Notes under the pieces: generated by a model
What the model was told of the DNA's origin: nothing
The model's input: only the letters and a program-made list of their open reading frames with translations
Database searches by the model: none
Shown here: positions 42,446 to 55,055 of the stretch, piece after piece
Layout of the letters: every line of letters starts with the position of its first letter
Numbering within the stretch: the stretch's first letter is position 1
Source of the DNA: Cryptomeria japonica
Taxonomy: Eukaryota; Streptophyta; Pinopsida; Cupressales; Cupressaceae
NCBI RefSeq assembly: GCF_030272615.1
Contig: NC_081413.1
Location: 99,728,239-99,792,238, forward strand
Direction of reading: 5' to 3'
Length of the DNA stretch: 64,000 bases
Translations under genes and position numbers: made by a program

Positions 42446-45274
42446 TGTAACAACCAAAAGTTCTAAAATGGAAAAATATTTAACTTTTACTAATTCAAAG
42501 AAAATAAATTGATTTCATTTAGGTTTAGTTGAAATTGAAATTGTTAATAACTAACTTAACTTCAACTAACTAACCATTTCAGCAAAGGAAACATTAACTA
42601 ACCTCCAACAACTTCATATCCTAAGGTAAAGAGAGAGAAGAGTTTAAGAGTTTACAGAGTAAAGAACTTTCTGATGAACAAATGCTTATCCCATTACAAC
42701 TGGAAGAGGGAGAGCATCATCAAGGGCTTTTCCACCCAAGCATGGACATATGTCCCCTATGCCACTTCCTACTGGAAGGGCCTGACCCTTCACGAGGGTA
42801 GAAGATAGAGGATAAAACATTTTCCATTAAGTCTCTGAACCCGGTGATTAGAATCTACGTTGTCTAACTGGTCATACACTATAGGTATCCCCTAATTTGC
42901 ATGACACTCTGGCTAGTGGTCTATCTGACTCTTGTGAACTGATAGACACATGCTAACTATACCGCCACTTTGGTCAAGATTCATAATAAGCACATAGAAG
43001 TGCAGTCGTCCACTACCCTTACTCGACATAAGGAAAGGAGTTGCGTACTTGCAAACTACCTTTGGGTCCAAGTTTCCAACTGATCACTAGTAAACTTGGA
43101 AACTAAATTACAAGGTGGACAGAGGCATATTCCTACCATAGGATTCAAACATAAGTCCTTATTTAAGCCAGGGTGTTGGGTTTTATCATACTAAGACCCG
43201 GTTCAGACAAAATCACAACAAGCTTCACACAAAGACCAAGACTCGGAATTACAGAATAGAGCCATCCAACATGAATATACAAACTCTCTCTTACTTCCCT
43301 TATTACGGTTTAGACAAGCTTAATAGCTGTACATAATTACATTATCTCAAAGGACAAGCTTAAACCAATATAGATTGAACTTTCATTTACAATTGACAAC
43401 ACTAAAACAACAAAACATAACTAACTAATGGAGTTGGTCTACTTTAATCAAATATCAAACATTGATATAGCAGAATAGAACCAACAATGGAATTCAGTTT
43501 GCCTTAACCCACATTCACAATAGAATATCGGAACAGCACAACCAAGAACACAGATTGTCTCAGTCTTATATCAACAAATATTTGATAGCTTAGGAGAATC
43601 AAGAAAATATGATTACCTTAATCGAATTCAACCAAGTTATACAAAATAGAACAAATTCAGATATATGGTCCGCTTCCAGCTCAATATTAACAAGGTAGGC
43701 AGATTCATAAACTTCACAACTTGTTTATTGAGCGTGTAGGTCTTCCTAATAGTGATACTATTAATTAGTATGCTTATAGGAAATTCTACTATTACATTGC
43801 CTTAAGGCGATATCTCACAACAACATCAAGCATATCGAAAATATACAACAAATCTAAGCCAACAATAGCTTTGCATAAATAAACATGCAATCACATTCCT
43901 TTTGCTTTGACCATAGAATAAAAATAATAATGTTTTCAAAATGTTCAAGAACAGAGACAGAGTAAAGTATTTCTTGCCTAAGAATCGGTAGAGAAGAGAA
44001 GAGAGAGCTCCAACGCTCCCATCGAGCTTGACTCAATTGACTCGACACAATACAAGAAAAACATGCAATCTCATTCCTTTTGCTTCGACCATAGAATAAA
44101 AATAATAATGTTTACAAAATGTTCAAGAATAGAGATAGAGTAATGTATTTCTTGCCTAAGAATCAGTAGAGAAGAGAAGAGAGAGCTCCAAGGCTCCCAT
44201 CGAGCTTGACTCAATTGACTCGACACAATACAAGAAAAACATGCAATCTCATTCCTTTGCTTCGACCATAAAATAAAAATAATAATGTTTTCAAAATGTT
44301 CAAGAATAGAGACAGAGTAATGTATTTCTTGCCTAAGAATCGGTAGAGAAGAGAAGAGAGAGCTCCAAGGCTTCCATCGAGCTTGACTCAATTGACTCGA
44401 CACAGCACAAGAAACAAGCTACCATGCAATACTTTCGCATAGCCAAGAAACAATAATGCCACCAAATATCTCCAATATCCTAGCAGCACGATACTGAAAG
44501 CTTAAAGTTTTTTGTAGAGCAAAAATACAAAATTGCATATGATCAAGTCGACAACAATCCTCAAAATGGGTTCCAAATGCCACATAAATAATCATAATGC
44601 TTGCTATTGAAGTGCTAGCTCAGTGAGCTAACACCAACATCTTTAGCATAACGTCCATCTGTTACAAGAAAGCCTCCGCCATCAAGATGGTGGCCACCTC
44701 GATCAAGGTCGGTGGTCTTAAAACATGGTGCAAGATAATAATGCGATACATTGCATAATACACACACCCATCACAAAATGGATATATTCATATCCATACA
44801 TGTACGTTATCTACATACGTGTGTGGGTATGAATGTACCTCTATATACATAAATCCATAAAAAATGTCTTCAAGGGCAATCAAGAAAATATACTCACAAA
44901 CCACAATCAAATAAGAAAAAGAGAGACATTAACAAGATAACCACCACATGAAGAGAATAAACTCAAACCAAGGATACTCGACTACCTGACGATACAAGGG
45001 TGACAAACTGACTCTATGTCAACTTTAGTAGGGTGATATGGAGCTTACTCTACCAAGACCAAGATGCTCAAAGTGTACGTCCGATTAAACCAGGCCCAAA
45101 ACTCATTGGCAATGTTCTTTTCTAATATCTGCGACCCTCTCCTTGATCATACTCTCCCCCCCTGAGGGTGTTGTGGTTCCTAAAATCACTTGGTTACAAG
45201 AAAATTCATCTAGTCACATCTTAACTGGTTTGTCAATTTCATAAAATGTCGCAATTAAATAACTTCATCAATCA
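42446..45274 (-). repeat. LTR C2 (2.8 kb)
   Basis: Plus-strand ends TGTAACAACC and CATCAATCA; the right end is exactly where C1 (29199) also stops matching. From about 43066 to 45274 it aligns with C1 apart from the C1 insertions, a 178-bp triplication (43883-44416) and the minisatellite difference. It is the 5' LTR of a minus-strand element whose internal part lies to the left. No gene is seen. Confidence 0.75.
43883..44416. repeat. Three tandem 178-bp units in LTR C2
   Basis: Units start ACATGCAATC at 43883, 44061 and 44239 (178 bp steps) and share GAGAAGAGAGAGCTCCAA and CGAGCTTGACTCAATTGACT. LTR C1 has one unit at 17246-17440. The copies differ by a few bases, so the triplication is recent relative to the C1/C2 split. 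Confidence 0.92.
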
Positions 45275-47798
45275 TTTCCTTTTAGATAACAACTTCATTC
45301 ATAGAAGAATAAAACAATGTCATTGATTAGCTAGAACAAAGCATAATAAGCATTTTTCCAAAATCAAGAAAGAGGGATACAACACTAGTTGCTTACCACT
45401 CTCCATAAATGCCATTACACTTCCTTGACTGTTGGAAACTTTCATTTCTATGGTTATAGTTCATGTGAAAAAGACATGAAACTTCCTAGGGCGTGGGAGA
45501 GGTTCTAGGCCCTAAAATTACCACATATTCAATTCATTAATACCTCCTTTATTCTCACATCTTCATCAAATATCATATGCTACAATTGGACCTCCGTTTC
45601 AGGAGATTCCTTCACACAACAGTTCATCGTATTTGTTAACAAAGGCCTCGCCTACTATTATGCTATGTCTCTACTCTCTAAGAACTCTGTTGTTCACCAT
45701 TTTCTAAACAGACTTGTCATGCACACATCCTTAATACTGCAACTCTTTGTTTACAGTATTAACAATAACCTCACGCTGTATATACAAAAAGTTGCAGTAT
45801 TAAGGATGTGTGCATGACAAGTCTGTTTGGAAAATGGTGAACAACAGAGTTCTTAGAGAGCAGAGACATAGCATTTAAGGATACTGCAACTCTTTGTCAG
45901 AGGCTTGAAGCGATGCACCATACTCCCTAGATGACTGTCATTCTGACCCTGTCATTAGGTTTTGTGTTTAGGTCCTTTGACAAGCCTCTGTCTCTTTCAC
46001 AGTTTTGATCTGTCCTTCAATAACTGTCTTTTCACATGTCTGTTTTTGACTCTGTGACTATCTTAGTTGAAATGACATTCAGCTCACGCCCTTTAGGAAC
46101 CTGCGTAAAGGATATTGGTAGCCAAGGACTTTGTACCTTCAGCAGAATGTCTTCTTGGCACTGCCTATTCATCACAAATTGCCCTCATACACTATATGAC
46201 TTTTGAAAGACTTGGCTTTAGCTGTATCTATTATCTCTAATATCTGCCACCCTATCCAGATGATAATATCCATTAACATTGACATAGGCTTTGTATTTTA
46301 GCGTGTTCAAGTTCCTATCCTTAGTCTTTGAGTTTGTGACTATCCTCTTAACACTGTCATTGAGACTGTATTGGGACCCAACTGTTATTTCATACCTTGA
46401 AAAGATTGTTCCATAAGACCTCTTTGCCTTTGACAGTCACAATAAACCTACATGTTACTGTGTCAGTCTTCATGACCGTCCTCCTTATTCAAGGAATTTG
46501 TCTTAGTACTACCTCTGTGTTTTCCAAACTTTGTCTTTATTCAACCTTGCTACTTCATTGACCTTGTTTATCTCATGTTCCTCCAGCCACTATTACATGA
46601 AGCTTAAAACATGTGGTTCACATCATATTGAAGGTCTGTTGTGCTTTTATCTCACGGTCATGACATTTTCTTGGCCAAGGGACTCTAACAACACCACACC
46701 TTTTCTCTTTTGTCCTTGACAGTGCAATAAAAACACAAAAACAGTGAGCATATAATTAATTACCATAAACTCATGTTTACTGCTCATGTGGCCATACAAT
46801 CTCTTCTAACTAACACAAGAGGACGGTTCATCTTGTTCTTTTATGACTTTCCTTACAACTGCAATCCTGGACCCTTTTACTGTTGCAACAAGCTCTGCCA
46901 TTATGAGAGACCTGTAGCTTTTACTCTCTTCACAATCTATGCATGAAACATAAATATCTTTTGTTACTCTTTACCTTGTCTTTTGCTCTAGTTTTTAACT
47001 GGCATCTTGAAACTCTATTTTCTGCTTTTAAGACTGTCATTTAGGGCTTCAACATAAGTGTGACTGTGTCCTCTTTTAAAGTTTGCTATGTCTTCTATCA
47101 CTGTGTCATGCTCTTGAACTCATGCATAAACAGTCATTATCCATTTGTGTTAGTTGTGATCACATTTGCTTTTGGTCTTTAAAATTTACCAAACTAGATG
47201 TAGGCCAATCAAAGGATTTCCTTTAAAATTGTTCATCACTAGTTTCCATCTGTGGCAAAACATTTGATGCCTCAATTTCTGAAGCTTGATATGTTCTTTT
47301 TCCAGTAAGATCCTACCCAAGATCCCAAATTTATTCACCTTTCTCTGTCTATATTCCTCAGTACCTGGAGCATAACCATCTGGAGAAAGTTGCTTTACAC
47401 CATAATCAGGGAATGTGTCACCTTGTCCTAAGCCCATATCATCCACCCAAGGATCACTCAATAGGCTCTTTGGAGAAACCAACTCAGAAGTATCGGAAGC
47501 CTTTAAACTCTAGAATAGCACCTACTTTTTGAGATTTTCAAGTGTTGGATAAAATCCTCAAAGATCCATTTGGGCATACAATTCCAACATATCCTGAAAT
47601 GTTGACCACTGTGGCTACCATGAACTTTAATAGTCTTTAATACCGTCATACCTTCTTCTATGCTTCAGTCTTACACCTTCTAAATGTCTTTTAGGTAAAA
47701 CAAAACACTTTTCACTGCCATCTTTCCTAATGACTGTTATCATAGTGTCTTCCTTCTATGCATTGTCCCTTTTGGTTCTCATCATGTGGGATTTTTTA
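45275..47798. other. 2.5-kb stretch without recognised genes
   Basis: Apart from the foldback at 45661-45873, I see no element boundary or domain. The stretch is unusually rich in words such as GACTGTC, CTGTCAT and CTTTGACA between 45920 and 47110. A minus-strand frame at 47186-47482 (98 codons; PDYGVKQLSPDGYAPGTEEY) is not recognised and may be chance or retroelement debris. Confidence 0.4.
45661..45873. repeat. Foldback: 90-bp inverted arms, 33-bp loop
   Basis: Left arm 45661-45750 and right arm 45784-45873 are reverse complements with three mismatches by hand count. A 17-bp piece of the left arm's inner end (ATACTGCAACTCTTTGT, 45734-45750) recurs directly at 45881-45897, right after the right arm. 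No short terminal repeats or TSD of a MITE were found, so a local inverted duplication is more likely than a transposon. Confidence 0.9.
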
Positions 47799-48866
47799 TG
47801 TTAGAATTATTGATGTCAAAGGAAATCTGATTGCTGCAATTAGGACTGCTGAGGCATAATGCAGGGCCAAATGCCCAATATTCGTTTTCCAATGAAGACC
47901 TCAATCATGGTCGATTACCTTATTTAGAGTTTTTCCATTTTGGTGCCCAAAATTAGAGTTTGAATTGCTTTTAAATAAATAAATTTATATTTATTTATGT
48001 GGGCCAAACCATTTTTCTTATTGTTGGCCGACCCTTGCTGGCTGACCCATGTTTGGGGATTTAAATTTCAAAATTAAATTAATATTAATTTCAAAGGAGC
48101 TGACCCCTTAAGGCAAGCACCCAAGTGTGAAAGGGTGCATATAAATGTACTGTTCTCCTCCTTTGTAAATGACATGTCTTTTCAGCAAGTCACCCTCCTT
48201 CATGAAGATAATAAAATATAGTCTGTGGAATGTGGAGAAGTGTGATTGTGGTAGATAAAGAGATATATCATATATTCACCAGAAAATTTGTGTGTGAAGG
48301 AAATATAGAAGATTGTCATGGCAGATTTTTTGAAGAAATTATTGCAGATCTAAGAGGAGAATTATCGCAAACCTTTTAAGGTGACTTTATAGCATATCTA
48401 AGAGGAGAATTATAGTAGATTTGCAGAAATCTTTTTAAGATGATTTTGTAGTATATTTAAGGCAGATTTTAAGGAGATTTATTCTTCAAGAAGATTAAGA
48501 TTTGTTGATCAAGAGGTTGGTGCCTCTCCATAGAAGAGATTGATGTCTTTTAATAAGTTGGTACTTAGTTGTGGGGATTGGCTACAAATATAAGTAGGGG
48601 TTGGTGTCTCCAATGGGTTGGTGCCTACAAATATAAGTAGGGATTGGTGTCTCCGATAGATTGGTGCTTGCAAAATTTGTAAGAGAAGTATTTATATAAG
48701 AAAATATTTTTGTGTGGTTTTCTTGCGAAAGGGTTTTCACATTCTTCTCGCGTTCTTAATTTTTGATGTTGTGCAATTGATATTCTTGTGGTTATTAATT
48801 TGAAAAAGTAAAATATTGCCTTATATTGATTCAATCCCCCCTCTTAGTATAAGCTTGTACTCATCA
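47799..48866 (+). repeat. 5' LTR of a decayed plus-strand copia element
   Basis: Starts TGTTAGAATTATTGATGTC and ends GTACTCATCA, followed by ATTGGTATTAC, a mutated primer-binding site. A CCCCCCTCTTAG run lies near the inner end, a copia habit. A GCATATAAATG TATA-like box lies near 48149. The sequence carries short GATTGGTGTCTC/GGTTGGTGCCT repeats (48510-48665). The 3' LTR was not found in the window. Confidence 0.75.
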
Positions 48867-48934
48867 ATTGGTATTACAACTAGTTTCTTTCAAAGTATAG
48901 CTTAATAGCTAGAAGGAAGATCTTAAGAGCACAC

Positions 48935-50696
48935 ATGGCTTGCCAATGGGGATTTTTCTCCATTAGAGCTCCATTGTTTTATGGAACAAACTATGCTTTT
49001 TGGAATAAGGATGTGCACCTACTTAAGGGCTCTTGGATTTGGTATTTGACAATTAGTGGTAAGTGGATATGAACCTCCATCATCACCTATAATGGATTTG
49101 GCAATAAAGAAGGTAAGCGAAAATAATGCCAAAGCTATGAATGCAATTTTGTTTGGACTATCAGAATAAAAATTTGTCAAAGTAATGCATTGTGTCTTGG
49201 CGAAAGAAATGTGGGAGAAAGTTCAGAAAACTTATGAAGGAGATGATAAGGTAAAGAAATCCAAGCTTCAAACACAAAAGACAATTTAAAAGTTTAGAAA
49301 AGAAGGATGATGAAAACATTGCAGCCTATTTCCTTTGGGTGGATGAAATTGTTAACACTATAAGAGGCCTTGGTGAAATATTTTAAGACTCAACAATTGT
49401 GCAAAGAGTTCTAAGATCTTTTCCTTTGAGATTTGATGTCAAAGTCTTCTCTATCAGAGAAATAAAATATTTAGATACCGTAACAATGTGTGAGTTGCAT
49501 GGGATCCTCATAGCATATGAAGTGAGGATTGAAAAGGAGAAACAGTCTTCAAAGCCTCAAAGAAGATGAAGAATAAGGAGCCCGAGCCAAGCAATAGTTC
49601 CAATTATGAACAGATGAAGAGGAAGCTCATTTTGTAAGGAAGCTAAAGAAAGGATCCAAAAAGTATAAAGGTAAGTTACCTTTTAAATGCTTTAATTGTG
49701 GAAATATAGGACACTTTGCAGCCAAATACCTATATGCAAAAATGGGAAGTATTGAAGAAGAAGAATTGCATGATGTAAAAAGAAGTGGCAAACATAATCA
49801 ACATAAACAAGGATACAAACATGGCAAATTTGAGAAAAAAGAAGAGCTTTTTAAAGAACAAGAAAAGCTTTTAATCCAAGGAGGAAAGTAGTTCATTTAA
49901 AGAAATTTGCTCTATTAGTGTTAGAGAAGAAATTCTTTTCATAGAAATAGAAACAAAAAATGATGTCTTGGAAAGTGAAGAAAAGGTAGACTAAACAGAA
50001 GGCGAAGAGAATGATGAAATGGACGGGGAAGTAGATTTGGAAGAGGAACTTATTTGTGCTCTAAATGAAATAAAGAAACTTAAGAAGAATAATTTGAAGC
50101 AAAAATTACAGCTTCAAGAGGCCAACTGTGAATCTAAGGCGATAGTGTGACAAAGACTTGAAGAATAAGAGAAAATGATCATCAATCTGAAAATTCAATT
50201 GTAGAGACAAAACAAATTCAGGAAGACATGAGATTATAATTGAAGGAAAAAGAAGAAAATTGTAAGACGGTTGAATTCAAAATTGTTTCCTTGAGGAAAG
50301 AATAAATGTTGCAAAGTCTTGAGGAATTGGAAAAAATGATCATCAATCTAAAAATTCAAATTGAAGTGGCAAAATAAATTGAGTAAGAAATGAGAATATA
50401 ATTAAAGGGAAAAGAAGAAAATTGTGAGAGGCTTAAATTCAAAATTCTTTCTTGGAGGAAAGAATTAGAGAAAACAATGGCTAAGTTAAACAAGAGCCTC
50501 AAGTTTGAAAAGAGTACTGAGATACTGAATCATATTATATGTGAGGAAAGGTCACCATTTATAAAGATTGGCCTTGGATATGAAGAGAGTCAAATGGCCA
50601 ACAAATATGATTCCAAAGAGCTGTCAAAGAAGACAAATAAAGAAAAAACAACAAATTATGTTGATGCCCTCATTAATCCCATCAAAAGTGGAAGCA
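48935..50696 (+). pseudogene. Copia gag (UBN2 capsid, one knuckle, coiled coil), decayed
   Basis: Begins with ATG at 48935 just inside the LTR. The capsid part shows APLFYGTNYAFWNKDVHLL, then AKEMWEKVQKTYEGDDKVKKSK and LRSFPLRFDVKV in shifting frames, as in the UBN2 gag domain. A knuckle near 49690-49730 reads CFNCGNIGHFAAKY, its last Cys changed to Tyr. Then come Glu/Lys-rich coiled-coil repeats (49860-50470) and an open frame at 50477. Many stops and indels. The young copia element inserted at 50702 cuts its end. Confidence 0.8.
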
Positions 50697-50701
50697 ATAA
50701 G

Positions 50702-51372
50702 TGTAAAGTTATTTCAATTTTAATTAAAGAACAAGTTATGAACTATGAATGCTATATATGGATATGAGGAATTATGTCAATGTCTAATAAATCTGATTTT
50801 TATCTGCAGGTCTGAAGGAGAGAGATCATTTAATATTTTCTATGTCTTCTCCAAATGAATTCAATTGGCATATATATTATTTAGGTAACCAGTCAATTGG
50901 TGTATTGACCGGTCATGTCTTTTAGGCATGACCGATCAATGCACCCATTGATCGGTGCTTTTACAATTATACCATTAACACAATGCTGATTATCGGTTCA
51001 AAAACCCCCGATAGCATATTGTAATATCATAATATAATGACTGATCAATTTAATGAATCGGTTCATACAAACACCGATGATTGAAAGTGCACGATGAATA
51101 TAATCCAACCGGTGCATTTGTTAACCAATGTTAATGCCAAATGAAGCGGTGTATTCATTAAACCCGATAACAAATATGCTCGATATAATTAAGCCCAATA
51201 ACAGATGTGAATTGGTGCCAATGTTTATGCATCCGATGGCAAGTATGTATCGGCTAATTTAACCCGATAACTTATAGCATTTAATATAAGTCAGACATGA
51301 AGCATGTAGATAAATAACAGAACAAGGAAGGTTAGGAAGATCTTATCTTGCATAAGCTACCATGCATTAACA
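50702..51372 (-). repeat. 3' LTR of the young copia element
   Basis: 671 bp. Compared with the 5' LTR it carries changes such as GTCATGTC for GTCATGCC and GCCCAATA for GCCCGATA. One change breaks the first of two overlapping U3 hairpins that is perfect in the 5' LTR. Confidence 0.95.
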
Positions 51373-52154
51373 CTCCCTCTTAGCTTTGGAAGATAAGGCA
51401 ACCTGCATCACATTTCCTTTTCATAACTAAGATAATGTCAGTCAGCAAAAATCATTTATACATGGGAAGTACCATCAAGACATATGATACAAGATAGAAG
51501 AACATCACTTGAGCATGTGACATAAAGTATTATTTTAAAAAAAAAAAGAGAATCATCACCTAATCATGTGAGAAATCACCAAAACATGTGATCTTGTAAG
51601 ATTCATCAAGATATCACCTAACACATGATATCAGTATTGCCTAACATGCAATACTTAAGGATAAGTCTATGAGAAAGGTTAGTTTCTCATCATATCCAAG
51701 TTGTGATAAGTGCAATAACATTTATAAATGTTTATCACAACATAGTCATGGCACATCCATGACTTACCAGAGATCCAACATGATCAATGGTTGAGATATC
51801 ACCTACACGTGATATCAGTATTGCCTAACACGCAATACAAGGATAACCATATGAGAAGTGCTTAAGTTCTCATCATATCCAAGTTGTGATAATGCAATAA
51901 CATTTGTACAAATGTTGTATCACAACATAGTCATGGCACATCCATGACTTACCAGTGATCCAACATGATTACTGGTTTGACTATCATAAGATTGTCACCT
52001 TATGATGTCTACATACAAGTGTTCAGTATTTGAGAGATCGTCACCTCTTAGATATGAACACAGGTGGCAAGAAGCCAAGAGATAGTCCAATCATGACAAA
52101 GAAGTTTACACCTTAAACATCTTAAATATATGTAAGTATAGATTACAAAGCAGA
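51373..52154 (-). repeat. Copia 3' non-coding region with a 184-bp tandem repeat of hairpins
   Basis: Between the RNase H stop and the 3' LTR. Two units begin GATATCAGTATTGCC at 51627 and 51811. Each contains a 16-bp perfect palindrome (AACATTTATAAATGTT, then ACATTTGTACAAATGT) between GTTGTGATA and TATCACAAC arms, and a GTCATGG-CCATGAC hairpin. No gene is seen. Confidence 0.85.
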
Positions 52155-55055
52155 TTACCTTTCTATCATACCTAAACCCTTTCTGAAGTGATCAACCTTC
52201 ACTCTGGAAAGTGGTTTGGTCAGAATATCTGCAGTCTGATCTCCTGTACACACATATTCTAACTTTATCACATTCCTGTCAACCATATCTCGTACATAGT
52301 GATATGGAATCTCAATATGTTTGGACCTGTCATGAAATACTGGATTTACAGAGAGTTTTATACAGCTTTGATTATCACACTGAATGACTGTAGGTTTCAT
52401 AGGTTCTCCAAATAATCCCACGAGCAATTTCCTTAGCCATACTGCTTCTTGGGCAGCCATTGAAGCTGCAATATATTCAGCCTCTGTGGAACTCTGAGCT
52501 ACTGAAGATTGTTTTCTGCTGATCCAGGATATCATGGCTGACCCTAAACTGAAGCAGCACCCTGAAGTGCTCTTTCTGTTAGTCACACTGCCAGCCCAAT
52601 GTGAATCTGTAAATCCATGTAGATCTATGTCAACCTTTTCATATTTAAGACCAAGCTTTAGGGTACCTTGTAGATATCTCATTATATGCTTTACTGCAAC
52701 CAGGTGTATCTCCTTAGGTTCACACATGAACTGACTTAAGGCATTAACAGCATAGCAGATATCTGGCCTTGTATTTACTAGATACATCAGGGACCCAATT
52801 ATCTGCCTATATTGAGTGGGGTCAGTAGGTCTTGATTCTGCTGCTGCTTCTTTAAGTTTATGGAAGTTGGTTTCCATAGGAGAGGTCATGGGTCTGCAGT
52901 TTAGCATTCCAAATCTTGTCAATATGTCCAAGGTGTACTTCCCTTGGTTCAGTACAATATTATCATAATTCCGCCATACTTCCAATCCTAGGAAGTAATG
53001 AAGAAGCCCCAAGTCTTTCATATCAAATTCTGTGGATAGATCTTTCTTGCATTGATCTATTAGGTGATCATCTCTTGTAATTAATAAGTCATCAACATAT
53101 AAAATTAATATTAACATATCACCTTTATTTCTTTTGAGGTAGAGATTAGGATCTGCATCATTCTTAGAGAAACCCAGCTTTGAGAGATAGGTGTCAATTC
53201 TTTCATACCAAACTCTGGGAGCCTGTTTGAGCCCATAAAGAGCTTTCTTGAGTCTACACACATGAGACTTTGCATCATGAATTTCAAACCCTTCAGGTTG
53301 CTCTAAGTAGACTTCTTCCACGATCTCGCCATTTAGGAATGCTGTCTTAACATCCATCTGATGTACCTTCCACCCCTTTGCTGCTGCAATGGCTAGGACA
53401 GCTCTTACTGATGTGTATCTGGCAATAGGTGCAAATGTTTCTTCGTAATCTATTCCTTCCTTCTATGAGAACCCTCTAGCTACAAATCTGGCCTTGTGTT
53501 TTTCAATACTACCATCTGCAGCATGCTTGATTTTAAACAACCATTTAGAAGACACGACAGACTTCTTGGTTGTCCTAGGAACAATCTCCCAAACATCATT
53601 CTTCATAATGGACTGATATTCTTCAGTCATGGCATCTATCCATACTTGATGTTTGAGTGCATCCGAAACATTGTTAGGTTCAGCTTTAGAGAGATCATTC
53701 ATAAGTGCAACATAGTTGTTGAATTTATTAGGCCTCTTGCTTTCCCTGAAGGTTCCTGAAGGAGCAGCGAACTTCTGAGCTTCTGCTATAGTTTTGGTGG
53801 CCCATAGTGGTCTTTTCTTGCGATTATCTATAGGTGGGTCTTGTGTTTCACTTATAGTTTCCTCAAGATACTCCCTCTGAGGCTCAGGAGTAGGTTCTTC
53901 TTCTAGGTTAGGAGTAGGATTATGAATTTCAGGTTCTATTGTATTTTGGGCCCTTTTGAAGGCTAAATCTTCTTCGAAGATTACATCCCTACTGAGTTCA
54001 ATATTTCTTTGCCCTTGTACATAGATTCTGTAGGCTTTAGAAGTTTCACTGTATCCTACAAGTATTCCCCTTTTTCTAGAGGGTTCTAGTTTTAGTCTTT
54101 TCTCTTTAGGTACATGAATATAGACCGGACACCCAAATATCCTAAGATGGCTGATATCTGGTTTTGTCTTGGTAAAGACTTCCTCAAGAGTTTTATCTTC
54201 AAGGTGTGAATGAGGACATCTATTTTGTATGTACACAGTAGTGTTAGTTGCTTCTGCCCAAAGGTTCAAGTTTAGATTTTGATCTAGTATCATGGCTTTG
54301 GCAGCTTCTACTATGGTCCTATTTTTGCTTTTAGCTACTCCATTTTGTTGTGGATTATAAGGTATTGTCAACTCCCTCTTAATCCCAAAATTTCTACAAA
54401 AGTCTTTAAATAGTCTTGATGTGTATTCCCCCCCATTGTCAGTTCTTAAGATTTTAATTTTGTTTTCAGAGAGATTTTTTGTTAATGTTTTAAACTCTTT
54501 GAACCTACTTAGGATCTCTTCTGATTCTTTATATTTCAGAAAGTAGATCCACGTCTTCCTAGAGTAGTCATCAACAAAAATTACATAGTACAAAAATCCC
54601 CCTAGCGAGGGTACGGACATAGGTCCACATACATCATAATGAATTAACTCCAAAACTTTGCTAGTTTTTCTAGTACTATTCTGAAATGCATTTTTGGTAT
54701 TTTTACCTAAGGCACACCCTTTGCATGCCTCTGAATGATATTGCTTCAACTTAGGTAGACCTGTGACAAGGTTTCCCATGGTTGACAAAGCTCTATAATT
54801 CAGATGGCCTAATCTCCTGTGCCATACTTCATTTGCATTAGTTGCTTCATGGATCAATGCTAGATTGGGCTTTGTACATAGCTCATACAAATAGCCTTGT
54901 CTTCAACCAATGACCTTAGCGTCTTTGATGGAGAATCTCTTTGGCCAAGCCAACACCTTGTTTTCCATGAAGGTCACTCTGTATCCTTGATCTTTTAGTG
55001 CTGATATGGAGATTAGATTTCTTTTGATGCCTGGAACATATAGTACTTCTTCAAG
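52155..55055 (-). pseudogene. Young copia pol: protease end, integrase, reverse transcriptase, RNase H
   Basis: One frame, continuous with gag, with stops at 54903-54905 and 53463-53465. Order: YVPGIKRNLIS protease tail; integrase with the H-H-C-C start (HRRLGHLNYRAL), DVCGPMSVPS, FVDDYSRKTWIYF, RTDNGGEYTS, and NPQQNGVAKSKNRTI, where family members have a catalytic Glu in VAERKN but this copy has Lys; linker; RT with QMDVKTAFLNGEI, LKKALYGLKQAPR-WY, active site YVDDLLI; RNase H with HGFTDSHWAGS, KSTSGCCF and SSTEAEYIA. Lengths are normal for copia. The three stops and the lost integrase Glu make it inactive, although the LTRs are young. Confidence 0.95.

Noticed and set aside
45661-45873. Calling the foldback a MITE or a microRNA gene
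   Set aside because: No TSD, no terminal motif and no evidence of transcription.
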